This document shows positions 9,216 to 18,520 of a stretch of DNA of 64,000 nt, piece by piece. How positions within the stretch are numbered: the first letter of the stretch is position 1; each line of letters opens with the position of its first letter. Origin of the DNA: Leishmania donovani (taxonomy: Eukaryota; Euglenozoa; Kinetoplastea; Trypanosomatida; Trypanosomatidae); contig NC_018263.1 in the NCBI RefSeq assembly GCF_000227135.1, forward strand, positions 2,198,259 to 2,262,258, given 5' to 3'. A program made the position numbers and the translations under genes. The notes under the pieces are model-generated. The model had not been told where the DNA came from and ran no database searches. It saw only the letters and a program-made list of their open reading frames with translations.

Positions 9216-11309
9216 CTACGAGGCCGCCGTCAGAAAATCTGGCGCGGCGTCCTGCAGCCACTCCTCTTGCACCACCGACACGTCCTTCATGTATCGCTTC
9301 GTGGTGCGCACGACGCTGTTAAAGATCACCAAAGCAGGCTTCTTGCGGTGGGTAAAGAGGACGCTGGAAGGGTGGATGTACACCGGCAACTGCCCAACGA
9401 TGGTCTGGTACATGCCTAGTTTCGCGTTGTAGAAGGCGGCGTTCAGGAAGTAGCCAAAACAGAGAGCACGACGCAGCAGTTCTGCGTCAAGCAGTTTCCC
9501 CTTGCGCTCGGTTGATCCGGTAGACAACCCACCGCCGCCGTGCCGCAGCTCTTCGTAGCGCTCCAGCAGATCGCTGGCGTCATCACCGCCTTCGTCCCGG
9601 GGGCGCTTGTGCGGCAGATTAGACAAATCACCACCAGCGCCCACTCGCAGGTACCGCAGAGAGGCGGGGATAATCTTGGCGAGTAGCTCACTGTCGTTCT
9701 TCTCTTCCAAAATGCTTTGCAGCTGGGTAATGACGTCCTCGACCTTTAGCATTTGCCGGTGGCTCATGGCGTTGGACTCACACCACGTCTTGCGCTGGTC
9801 GCGCGGCGAGCGGCAGTACGCCTGGTAGATGCTAAGGAGCGTCGCGTGATCGCCGGCAGACTTGGCAAAGGCGGCGCGGCAGCGGTCAGCAGACTCCTTG
9901 AACTCGCGCGAGGTGAGAAAGAGGTTGTCAGTGCTGGCCATGGCAATCACGATAACAGCCTCACGGGCAACGCCGAAGGCCTTCGCGGCCAAGAGAACCA
10001 TCGCGGGCATCGGTTCAATCGGAAAGTCCGTCAGACGGGCGCCCAGGGCCGTGATGTGGCCCGCCTTGTCGAGGGCTTGCAGCAGCATCAGCGTCTCTTC
10101 CGCCTTCGCGACAGCGCGCGGGCGAGGCATGTCCATGAATTCGAACGCAAGGATATTGTGGATGTGGAGGCTTTTCATTTGAAGCACAACGCTGAGCAAA
10201 CTACTTCGGCGTATTTCTGGAATCGTGTTCTCGCTCAGATTCTCAAACGCGTTGGCGGTGTAGAGGCGGTAGCACTTGCCAGCTGCCACGCGACCGGCGC
10301 GCCCCGTGCGCTGCGTGGCCTGCGCGCGGCTGATGTCCACCTCCGTCAGCATCTCCATCCCGGACTTGCTATTGTAGTACTTCGCCTTCACCACGCCGCT
10401 GTCCACGACGTAGCGGATACCCTCCACCGTGATAGATGTCTCAGCGATGTTGGTGGCGAGGATCACCTTGCGCTGCTCGTTCAGGCTTGGCTCAAAGACA
10501 AGCAGCTGCTGCTCGTACGGCATCGCGGCGTACAGGGTCAGAACTGAGAAGTCCGGCACGTCGTTGGGCAGCAGCTTCATGCGCTCCAGCAGAATGCGCT
10601 TCGCGTCCTCGACTTCTTCCTGGCCCGTCAGGAAACACAGAACATCGCCAGGCGGCTCCGTCTGGTGGATCAGCAGGATGGCGCTAATAGCTGCCTCGAC
10701 GTAGTCCGCCTGCGGCTCCACCGTGTGCATGATGGTCACCGGAAACATGCGGCCATGCACGACGCCGATTGGGGCGTCCCACCAAAACTTCGAAAAGTGC
10801 TCCGCGTTCAGCGTAGCGGACATGACCACGATCTTCAGCGAGTCCTCGCGCTGACGCGCGATCGTCTTCAGCAGGCCAAAGAGCACGTCTCCATGCAACG
10901 TGCGCTCGTGGGCCTCATCGAGGATGATGCAGCCGTACTTAGACAGCACAGGGTCAGCCTGAATCTCACGCAGCAGAATGCCGTCCGTGAGAAACTTGAT
11001 GCGTGTGGCGCTGGTGCACGTGTCATCGAAGCGGACAGCGTAGGCCACTTCGCCGCCGACTTTTCCGCCGCGTTGCCGAGCAACGTGCCGTGCAATGCTG
11101 ACGGCCGCGACACGGCGCGGCTGCGTGCACCCTACTATGCCACCACCAGGCCGCTTACTCAGGATATCGTCCCACACGTACTGCGGAATCTGCGTCGTCT
11201 TGCCCGATCCGGTCTCGCCAACGACGATGACGGCTTTGTTCTTGCGGATCATGCGCACAATGGAGGCTCGTGCTTCGGTCACGGGGAGTTCTGGGCTGCT
11301 GCTCGCCAT
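9216..11309 (-). CDS. DEAH-box RNA helicase
   Basis: A 697-residue protein from the ATG at 11309. Helicase motifs are intact: I GETGSGKTTQ (31-40), Ia TQPRRVAA, II DEAHER (131-136), III SAT (164-166), V TNIAETSITV, VI QRTGRAGR (333-340). They are followed by the winged-helix/ratchet region and the C-terminal OB fold (GYFLNAAFYN, YIHPSSVLF, VIFNSVV, MKDVS). There is almost no N-terminal extension, so it is compact like Prp43-type enzymes, although the OB-fold wording also suits Prp2/Prp22-type DEAH helicases. Likely role: remodelling of spliceosomal or ribosomal RNA-protein complexes. Upstream in-frame ATG at 11387 is possible, but the predicted splice acceptor lies inside that extension. Family call is very secure; orthologue is not. 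Confidence 0.9.
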   Translation of the reverse strand: MASSSPELPVTEARASIVRMIRKNKAVIVVGETGSGKTTQIPQYVWDDILSKRPGGGIVGCTQPRRVAAVSIARHVARQRGGKVGGEVAYAVRFDDTCTSATRIKFLTDGILLREIQADPVLSKYGCIILDEAHERTLHGDVLFGLLKTIARQREDSLKIVVMSATLNAEHFSKFWWDAPIGVVHGRMFPVTIMHTVEPQADYVEAAISAILLIHQTEPPGDVLCFLTGQEEVEDAKRILLERMKLLPNDVPDFSVLTLYAAMPYEQQLLVFEPSLNEQRKVILATNIAETSITVEGIRYVVDSGVVKAKYYNSKSGMEMLTEVDISRAQATQRTGRAGRVAAGKCYRLYTANAFENLSENTIPEIRRSSLLSVVLQMKSLHIHNILAFEFMDMPRPRAVAKAEETLMLLQALDKAGHITALGARLTDFPIEPMPAMVLLAAKAFGVAREAVIVIAMASTDNLFLTSREFKESADRCRAAFAKSAGDHATLLSIYQAYCRSPRDQRKTWCESNAMSHRQMLKVEDVITQLQSILEEKNDSELLAKIIPASLRYLRVGAGGDLSNLPHKRPRDEGGDDASDLLERYEELRHGGGGLSTGSTERKGKLLDAELLRRALCFGYFLNAAFYNAKLGMYQTIVGQLPVYIHPSSVLFTHRKKPALVIFNSVVRTTKRYMKDVSVVQEEWLQDAAPDFLTAAS

Positions 11310-12068
11310 CGTGAACTCAGGAAAGAGGGTGTGCTCCGCTCTCTGCCAAGCAAACAAACAGGCTGCCGACAAACGTGAGCGCCGCATCGTGCGTTTCAGT
11401 ATTTTTCGCCGTGACGAGGAAAAAGGGTGATGAGGTTTGGTGGAGACAAGTGATGGCACGAGGACGCGAGAGAGACTCACAGGGAGTCCGACGCAAGCGA
11501 TACGGCGGCGCGCATGACAAGCCTACGAGGGCCATTGTCTCAACGGCGCACTGCCGGATTCGTAGACCGTGACCACCTACCGCAAGGGGAGACGGGGCAG
11601 GGGAAGGAGATGCAAGAGAACGATGATGCTGTCCAGCTGTTTCATTTCCTTGTCGTTTCCTTCGTTGCCAGGCACATCATGCCTGGTTAGCGCGCACGTT
11701 TAATTGGTGAGAAGTAACCGCGTCTCCGCGCCTCTCGAGGCTCCCTCCCCATCACCCTCCCACCTCTCGCACACGCGCATGCCTATGCATAGAGAGAGGG
11801 CGGGAGAAAGGGCGACGCACGGGTGCAGACAGGACAGGCAGACACAAAGACGACGTTCCACGTAGACAGACAACGTGAGAATGGCGAGCCTTGCGCACAC
11901 TTCCGACCATCCGTGTGCGCCGGCACGCATTCAAATCGAACGTCCAAAGTACGACGAGCAACGCCGAGGTTCGCCGCACGGGGATCCGCGTCATCGCCCC
12001 ACACGTACATAAGCCTCGCTTCCTCGGTGGCGTCTGGCTTCGTTGCTCGACTCGCCTCAAGTCAGATC
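11310..12068. other. Intergenic region, DEAH helicase gene to membrane protein gene
   Basis: The helicase splice signals occupy the first 130 bases. The rest is mixed sequence with purine-rich patches; no gene or structured RNA recognised. Confidence 0.6.
11363..11435 (-). promoter_or_regulatory. Predicted spliced-leader acceptor for the DEAH helicase
   Basis: A sense-strand pyrimidine stretch (about 11435-11410) is followed by AG at 11364-11363 and further AGs at 11344-11341. Use of any of these would exclude the upstream ATG at 11387 and favour the start at 11309. Confidence 0.4.
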
Positions 12069-12785
12069 TCAACCGCAGAGCGAGGCCAAATCCCCGCCGA
12101 AGAGATACTCCTCCGGCACAGAGTTGAAGAGCTGCTGAAATTGGTAGGAGCTGAATATGTAAAAGGGGATATCGATGGGCTGCAGGCGTGTCCACTCTGC
12201 CCGCGCCGCATCGCCCATGGGCGTCTTGGCGCGCAGCGCCGTGGATAGTAGCTGGTGACTCGGGTAGGTCGCCTCCGCCCACATCTCGGCGACGGCGAGG
12301 CCAGTCAAGATGGGCATCGTGCGGCCGCGGAGAAAGCGTGGCAGCTTGTCATGAAACACTTTAAAGAAGACGTACACGGGCGGCGCCACAACGCAGGCAG
12401 GGGCCAGAAACAGCTGGTACTGGATGAACCGGTACGAGGCCCAGAACCTCTTCTCTTCCTTGGTCGCCGGCAGCTCGTCTGACATGCAGATGTGGCGGCA
12501 GTTGTCCATCAAGATCTTCACATTGCGCACTTTCTCGCGCGTGTGACGCTCGCTAGGGATCGAAAAGAGAGGAACCCGGTACCGTAGCCCATCCGTGCCG
12601 GACCAACTTCGCGTATCGGGGTCGTACACGCCCGGGTCGCTGTCCTCGGGCGCCGCCGCCTGGAAACTTGTCTGCGTTTGGCCAAGCACAACTTGAATGA
12701 AGTCCACCAAGAACGCGGTTAAACCGCTGCACATGTCAAGAAGAGACGGCACATTGCTGCCGATGCCTGTGTTGTAGTGAGACAT
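12069..12785 (-). CDS. Conserved-looking membrane protein, function unknown
   Basis: A 238-residue protein from the ATG at 12785; the open frame runs upstream, but that part looks untranslated. A hydrophobic segment near residues 15-35 and a stronger one around the stretch LAPACVVAPPVYVFFKVF suggest one or two membrane spans, followed by a weaker hydrophobic stretch (PILTGLAVAEMW). Between them lies a charged region that includes DNCRHICMSDELPATKEEKRFW. The C-terminus is aromatic-rich (PFYIFSSYQFQQLF). Codon use looks like that of the neighbours. I do not recognise the family. An organellar inner-membrane protein is possible, but there is no clear presequence. Confidence 0.7.
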   Translation of the reverse strand: MSHYNTGIGSNVPSLLDMCSGLTAFLVDFIQVVLGQTQTSFQAAAPEDSDPGVYDPDTRSWSGTDGLRYRVPLFSIPSERHTREKVRNVKILMDNCRHICMSDELPATKEEKRFWASYRFIQYQLFLAPACVVAPPVYVFFKVFHDKLPRFLRGRTMPILTGLAVAEMWAEATYPSHQLLSTALRAKTPMGDAARAEWTRLQPIDIPFYIFSSYQFQQLFNSVPEEYLFGGDLASLCG

Positions 12786-13278
12786 GTGGGACACGGAGAG
12801 ACAGCTAAACAGGAAGAACAACAGCAAGCAGGCGCGCCCGTACCTCGCCCTGTTTTCCGTACAGACGTGACTAAACAGAGGCCGTGCGATGCCGGTGGTG
12901 GTGGTGCAGAGAGCGTCGTCGAAGCAGATGCGAGAAGAAAAGAAGATACGTTGACGCCGGTGTGATGAAAAGATTGCATTCGATCGTGAAGGGCACACGC
13001 TCGCGGCGCTCACCCCTCGTCTCGGGGCGGTACTATCGCCGGGCCGCAGTTCTTCGCTGTGGTGCGCCTGCTGTTGACTCGCTCAACATACTCCTCCGCC
13101 AGTCCATCCCGTTTCGCCGCATTCGTGTACCTGCACAGATGGGGCGCAGAGAACCGGAGTAGGTGGCTGTTTCGCGGCAGTGGCAGTTATAGGTGCGGTA
13201 GTTCAGTGGATATGATGAAGAACAAGAAAACGGTTCGACTGCGGCACAAGAGCCCCATCAAGAAATGTCAGCCGCGGG
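12786..13278. other. Intergenic region between two unrecognised genes
   Basis: About 490 bases of ordinary GC-rich sequence. Nothing recognisable beyond short purine tracts that may belong to the splice signal of the gene at 12069-12785. Confidence 0.55.
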
Positions 13279-14247
13279 CTACTGATTCCACGACCGCGTT
13301 TCCGGGCGATGCGGGATGGCGAGCAGATTTCGATGGATGTCATCCCGCCGCATCGGTGTGTGAAAAATCTTTCGACTGCGAGGTCCGTAAAAGTACTCGA
13401 TGCGTTTCTTTGGCTCTAGTACCCACGGCTTATCCTTGAAGCGATCTCGCAGCTCCCTCATCTGCTTCACTCGCAGGCCACTGTGAATCTCGGTGATGGA
13501 AGGAGGCGTCAGCTGCGCCTTTGTCTCGAGAGGCCGCGCGGAAGCGCACGCCCGATCCAGCCGCTGCGCCATCACCTCCGCAACATGCGTCATTTCTTCT
13601 CTCTTGTCCACGCAGCGCATCTCGTCGCAAATCTCGGCAGCGCGCAGCACCATCGCCACGGCGTCGGGGTGTGAATGCGAGCATCCCTGCGCAAACTGCG
13701 CGCAGCCCTCGACGTACTGAAGGAATGTGTCCTGGTCCGGCTCTGGCAGTTCGTCAAAGACCTTTATCTGGCCGGATAGGCGCATCTCGCTGAAGCACTC
13801 CAGCGCCTTCAGCAGCATCTTCGCCTTGTCATATCCGCGATTGTTGTCTTTCACCTTCCACCGTTCGGTCATGAGCGCCACCAGCATGTTGAGTCGCTCC
13901 GCCGGCGGCAGGTCTTCGAGGCGGTTTGTGGACAAGACATAAGCGTCTTTGTCGCTGTCGTCGCGCAAAACCGCGAAATTCTCCGTGGCCTCGCGCTCGT
14001 GGCCAACCTCGGAAACAAGCTCGTAGTTGTTGCCCGCCGTCAGCCACCAGTTACGCGAAAAGCGGTGACAGTCCTTTACCAGACTCTTGTAGCGTGCGTG
14101 CGGGTACTGGTGCAAATTGCGGAGACCGCGCCGTTGCACCGTCAGGGGGGAGCAACCGCAAGACATGAGCGTCGAAGAGTGCAGCGATGCGCATGCGTGC
14201 AGCTGCGCCGCGGCAACTGTGCACGCACCCAATGACGATCGCTGCAT
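13279..14247 (-). CDS. Hypothetical protein, probably mitochondrial
   Basis: A 322-residue protein starting at a verified ATG (14247); a second in-frame ATG is at 14166. The N-terminus is rich in Ser, Ala, Arg and Leu with few acids, and a basic stretch follows (VQRRGLRNLHQYPHARYKSL), consistent with mitochondrial import. The middle is helical and acidic with a possible helical-hairpin pattern (LNMLVALMTERW, AKMLLKALECFSEM). The C-terminal 70 residues are strongly basic (RVKQMRELRDRFKDKPW, PKKRIEYFYGPRSRK). A mitochondrial ribosomal or RNA-binding accessory protein would fit this build, but that is inference; no family was recognised. Confidence 0.7.
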   Translation of the reverse strand: MQRSSLGACTVAAAQLHACASLHSSTLMSCGCSPLTVQRRGLRNLHQYPHARYKSLVKDCHRFSRNWWLTAGNNYELVSEVGHEREATENFAVLRDDSDKDAYVLSTNRLEDLPPAERLNMLVALMTERWKVKDNNRGYDKAKMLLKALECFSEMRLSGQIKVFDELPEPDQDTFLQYVEGCAQFAQGCSHSHPDAVAMVLRAAEICDEMRCVDKREEMTHVAEVMAQRLDRACASARPLETKAQLTPPSITEIHSGLRVKQMRELRDRFKDKPWVLEPKKRIEYFYGPRSRKIFHTPMRRDDIHRNLLAIPHRPETRSWNQ

Positions 14248-14681
14248 CGCAACGAGGCTACCCCACTACGTGGTGCGCAGAGAGTGAAACACCGAAAAGG
14301 CAAAAAGCAAAACACAAAGAAGTATCTACAGCTCAGCTGAGGCAAGAGACGGAGCGCGTTCGAGAGAGACAGAGAGGTGGCGAAAGAGGGCAGCGTTTAC
14401 GTTGACCGACACGTGCCCGCAGGCGGATGCTACACAGCGCTATCACCGCCCCACACGCTGTCACATGCCCCAGTCCAACGAATGCGCATCGATATGCGCT
14501 TTCCAAGAAGCCGCTCAGCAGCGACCAACACCCCAGAGAAAGGATGAGGTGTGTGTGGGAGAGATGAGGCTACACACACACACGTGGAACAGCTGCTTCG
14601 CTCTCGAGTTTGGGTGTAGCGCGAAGTGCCTCTTCCCGTCGCATGATAGTGTCTTTGCTGCCGCAGTCGCAAACAGCCAAG

Positions 14682-14715
14682 ACACACACACACACACACA
14701 CACACAGACACACAC
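14682..14715. repeat. AC-dinucleotide microsatellite
   Basis: Nearly pure AC units, interrupted by AGAC near 14706. Confidence 0.85.
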
Positions 14716-15240
14716 GACCGCGTGCACACGGCGATGTGTGCGAACACCCACGTTATCAAGCATTAAGCCTCTTCTCCGTCTTTACGTTCGAGTGCGGATG
14801 CGAAGCAAGGTTTGGATGGGTGATATGCAGAAGGACACCTCGGATCGCCCTTCATGCGCAGTTGCTCGCTCTGAGAAGCTAGTCTCGTCGGCCAGTGAAC
14901 CGGACAAGTTCGCCACAGAAGCACAGCGATACGCCTCCAATCGTCTCTATCCATCACCGGGAGAGGGCAAACACACCGAGCCCCAACGTCTGTGAGCTTC
15001 CCTAATATATCGAACTCTGTCTCCCCTCACTCCCGCATGCAGACACTTCGCCCACATCAACAAGGCGGTAATACACGTCCGTGGCTTTCCCTTTTGGTTC
15101 TTTTCCAGCGTGCCCATCCCACCACAAACACGTCTGCAACAGCGTGCACACGCCTCCGCAACCACAGCGCCCCCACCCTCTGGCCGCACGGCGGCGACAT
15201 CTCCTGGTCGCCGAGAACGAGCCGCCCTGCAGGGTAGCAG

Positions 15241-15260
15241 GGGTGGTGGTGGTGGTGGTG
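15241..15260. repeat. GGT trinucleotide run
   Basis: Six near-perfect GGT units on the plus strand at the edge of the candidate SIDER-like block. Confidence 0.8.
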
Positions 15261-15279
15261 GGCCAGGCGCGTGCCGAAT

Positions 15280-15850
15280 GAGCTCGAGGAACAAGCCGGC
15301 CAGCCTCCGGTGAGAGCCCTTCCGAGCCTCTGCAACCTGGCCGTATGCCATGCTTCCGGCACCCGTGCCCTCATATCAGCCCACCGCGTCGGACGCAGGA
15401 GACGCCGCATGCTCTGCGCACACATGCGCCCTGGCGTCGATTCGTATGGTGCCCTTCGCGCCCTTTTTCGCCCATCACTCTTGCGCATCGGACAACCGCA
15501 CGCCTTGCATGGATGCGGCACACCCATGCCAGCTGTGCATGGCAGCGCCTGCGCACCGTGCGCTCTCGCCTTTTCGAGATCCTGTGGCCTGCCTCAGGGC
15601 ACGACGCAGCTGTCCGGGTGGCGGGCATCCTCCTCCATCTCCGTCGATGTCGTGGCGGCGAGTCGGAATGGGTTGGCCCACATGCGCCGCGACGGGGGGA
15701 CGCTGCCATGGGTCTGTGGCAGCAGGGGCCAACAGACAAGCATGTATCTGCGCACAGAGAGCTTAGAGCGCGCTTACGTGTTTTGTATCGTCGACACGAT
15801 GGGTAGCGAGGTGGCCCAAACGGTGTGATGACCGCATGTCTCTCCGACAC
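15280..15850 (-). mobile_element. Candidate degenerate SIDER2-like retroposon
   Basis: A block of about 570 bases, GC-rich and free of microsatellites, in the 3' untranslated region of the ASCC2-like gene. Overlapping open frames exist in several frames on both strands without one dominant frame, as in non-coding SIDER elements. The length matches the roughly 550 bp of Leishmania SIDERs, and the setting (3'UTR) is typical. It has no second copy in this window, so the call rests on general resemblance only. Confidence 0.3.
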
Positions 15851-15946
15851 AGAGTCAACACAGCCCTGTCTGCGGACACCAAGAATGATGACTGTGCCCT
15901 GGCGCCATCCAGAGATGGTCAGCCGCCATCAACGCACGTGCATGTG

Positions 15947-18520
15947 TCAGGCGTCGGCCGTGAACTTGCCCCGCCTCACGGCGCGCTGCAGAGAGCCCTT
16001 CGATCCCCCGGCCTTTGCCTTCGACGTCTTCTTCTTGTTGGCGTACGCAGGCACCCGCTCATTCCGCTCTGACTGGATTTGCTTGGTGCGCGCCAAGCGA
16101 TCTTTCGAGCGCTTCTCATGGTAGCGCTTGTCGTGGTACTCGTCGCGAGGTGCCCGTTGCTGTGGGGGTGAAGCTGCGCTTGCAGCGGCCCGCTCTTGGC
16201 CCTCAACGGCCGCCCATGTCTCCGTGTCCAGGTACCCGGGAGCGTAGCCGTCGACACCTCCACCGCCACGACGACGCTCACGTCCTCGTCGCCCGCCACC
16301 GCCATTGTCGTCACCGTCGCTGTCGGAGGCATCGTCGATAATGTCCCCGCCTGCCAGGTGAACATCTTGCTGGCCGTCGTCCAGTTCATCTTCGTACATG
16401 ATCTCGTTCAGCACCCGAATCTTCATCTTCATCTCCTCGTCAATGTCGAAGGCGTCCGACATGTAAGACTGCGGGTCGTTCATGGTGATCTTGTACGCCG
16501 TCTCATCCTCCACCTCGTCATCGTTCGCGCCGCCGTCGGCGTAGCCGGCGTCACCGTCCGAGTCTGCCAGCATCTCGTACAGATCACGACCCATAAGGCG
16601 ATAGAGCGCGTCAGGATCAAAGTTATCATCAAAATCGTATAAGGCCAAGTGCGCCGAGGCGTCGGCGCGAGTCGCCGGCGACTCTGCTGCGTGGATGCTG
16701 GTAGCGGGGGCAGCAGCGTCCTCGACCCCGGCCTCCTGTGCCGCTAGTGCTGCCGCCAGCTCCGCGTCGGACTGCGCAGACGCTGTCAAAGGCCCGACGA
16801 GGTGCGGTGGCAAGTTCTCCACACTCGCATCCATGATGAATTGCTCCACGTCGTTGCTGTAGAAGTTCAAGGCGGTGCGAACGCCAGCAGCGCTGAACTG
16901 CGGGAACACCTCCATGACCATAGCAACGAGAGGATCGTCGACAATGTCTGTTGCGGCGGGCGCCGGTGATGGAGACGTCGGCGCCGGGCTAGGGTCCGCA
17001 AGGGCGGCTTCAGCGACGGCGTTGCTTGCCGGGAGGCCGGCCAGCGCGTTCGTCAGAGTGCCCTCCGAGGCGCCCAGCTTTGAGGCCTCTTCGGTCGTCA
17101 CGAGGTGGCGCGCGAGAAGATCATCGATGTGCACACCCTGACGCACGACCTCGAGCAGCAGGAGCTCAAAGAATCGCTGCCGGGAGCCGTGAACGGCCTC
17201 GGCAAAGTCGTTGCTGTCCGAAATGTCTTTCGTGAGCGTCAGCATTACCTGCCCAAGCGCCTTCTCGCCGGCGTCGTCCGCGAAGCGGGCTGGGGGGTAC
17301 AAGTAGTGAATGAGGCCCAAGAGCGACCCGTTGCCGTATGCCTGCAGCGTTTCCTCAACAAAGCCTCGCCCGTGTTGACGCAGATACTCACGCAAGTGAC
17401 TGTAGGTGCGGTTGATCAGCTGTGGAACGCAAAAGCCGTCCGCGTCCTGCCGCCGATGCGGCCCCTGTACGGCGTAGGTGTGATACAAGAGCAACGCCGA
17501 CGATGTGTTGATCGCGGCATTTACGATAACGGAGTTCGCACGACTCAGGATTGGCCGCCGCGGCGTGAGCTCATCGCAGACCATGATGAAATGCTGCAGA
17601 ACGGGCGAGAGAACGTCGACAATGACGCGCAGCGCCCGCAGCGTCCGCGGCAAGGACATGTAGTCTGAGAGGAAGGGGGCGCACTGCACCGCAGCCCAGA
17701 GCTGCTTAGTGATGCGATACACCTGCTCAAAAGAGGAGAGGATGTCGCCTGGCTGGCGCTGGAAGCGGCCGCGCTGCAGCTCACGCGCGCACCGCACGGA
17801 AAATCGGTTGACGCCGTCCCACCACGTTGGCATGAACGTGTTGAGCGTGCAGAGGTAGCCAGGGTTGAGAAGGATCAGGGAGGTGACGGTGACGGAGGCG
17901 GCAGCGCCGCTGTGGCGGAGCAGCAGCAGCGACACGGGAAAGAGCACCTTCCACGGCAGGAGCACACTCAGCCGCGTTGCTAGGCTTGCCGGGTCGACAT
18001 GTCGGCGCAAGCATAGATCGGTGCTGGTCGCGAGGCGAATGAGAATCTCAATGACGCGCTGCTCTCCGTTTGGCGGCACAGCTTTTCGCTGCGCCCTTGA
18101 GTGAGAACTGTGAGCGTGGTCTACGGCGGTGATCACGTTCACCAACACCACCGGCAGGCGGTCGTGGTTCGCCACGACGATCCAGAAGGTGAGATCATCT
18201 GCCTCCGCTAGCCGTTCAATGCCGGCCCACAGCTTTTCAGAGAGGTCGACGGAGCTAAAGAAGGTGCTGCAGACCGCACCGCCTCCATCTGGAAACGCGT
18301 CTTGCAGCGAAGAGGACATGCCGCTCGTTAGGCACCTGAATGGGAGGGGTGGGATCTCACTGAGTACTGTTTCTCTTGCTTCGAGCCAGAAGAGCCAATC
18401 CTGCCGGGCCCCAGAAAATCGATAGCGATCAATCCAGTCGAGTGTGGGAGCACAGAGGTAGATGAACAACGCAACGAGAAGCGAACCATAGTGCTCAGAA
18501 GAAGGGTAAAAGGTCATCAT
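15947..18520 (-). CDS. ASCC2: ASCC2-like CUE-domain protein
   Basis: An 857-residue protein from the paired ATGs at 18520/18517; the frame upstream looks like leader. The N-terminal 450 residues are helical, with a segment (about 266-312) resembling the conserved region of ASCC2. Residues 530-574 form a CUE ubiquitin-binding domain (VAMVMEVFPQFSAAGVRTAL, NDVEQFIMDASVENLPPHL) after a Pro/Ser/Ala linker. Next comes an acidic stretch with the YEDELDD-type motif seen in ASCC2, and a Lys/Arg-rich C-terminus. ASCC2 binds K63-linked ubiquitin and works with the ASCC3 helicase in alkylation repair and, as the RQT complex, in splitting collided ribosomes. The CUE domain and architecture are seen; the pathway role is inferred from the family. 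Confidence 0.75.
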   Translation of the reverse strand: MMTFYPSSEHYGSLLVALFIYLCAPTLDWIDRYRFSGARQDWLFWLEARETVLSEIPPLPFRCLTSGMSSSLQDAFPDGGGAVCSTFFSSVDLSEKLWAGIERLAEADDLTFWIVVANHDRLPVVLVNVITAVDHAHSSHSRAQRKAVPPNGEQRVIEILIRLATSTDLCLRRHVDPASLATRLSVLLPWKVLFPVSLLLLRHSGAAASVTVTSLILLNPGYLCTLNTFMPTWWDGVNRFSVRCARELQRGRFQRQPGDILSSFEQVYRITKQLWAAVQCAPFLSDYMSLPRTLRALRVIVDVLSPVLQHFIMVCDELTPRRPILSRANSVIVNAAINTSSALLLYHTYAVQGPHRRQDADGFCVPQLINRTYSHLREYLRQHGRGFVEETLQAYGNGSLLGLIHYLYPPARFADDAGEKALGQVMLTLTKDISDSNDFAEAVHGSRQRFFELLLLEVVRQGVHIDDLLARHLVTTEEASKLGASEGTLTNALAGLPASNAVAEAALADPSPAPTSPSPAPAATDIVDDPLVAMVMEVFPQFSAAGVRTALNFYSNDVEQFIMDASVENLPPHLVGPLTASAQSDAELAAALAAQEAGVEDAAAPATSIHAAESPATRADASAHLALYDFDDNFDPDALYRLMGRDLYEMLADSDGDAGYADGGANDDEVEDETAYKITMNDPQSYMSDAFDIDEEMKMKIRVLNEIMYEDELDDGQQDVHLAGGDIIDDASDSDGDDNGGGGRRGRERRRGGGGVDGYAPGYLDTETWAAVEGQERAAASAASPPQQRAPRDEYHDKRYHEKRSKDRLARTKQIQSERNERVPAYANKKKTSKAKAGGSKGSLQRAVRRGKFTADA

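Larger units (their letters stand above)
14248..15946. other. Intergenic region, mitochondrial-type gene to ASCC2-like gene
   Basis: Holds an AC microsatellite (14682-14715), a GGT run (15241-15260) and a unique-looking GC-rich block (about 15280-15850) that resembles a degenerate retroposon. No gene supported. Confidence 0.6.

Noticed and set aside
9753..11378. Plus-strand open frames of 264 and 237 codons opposite the DEAH helicase
   Set aside because: The minus strand encodes every helicase motif; these are antisense shadows.
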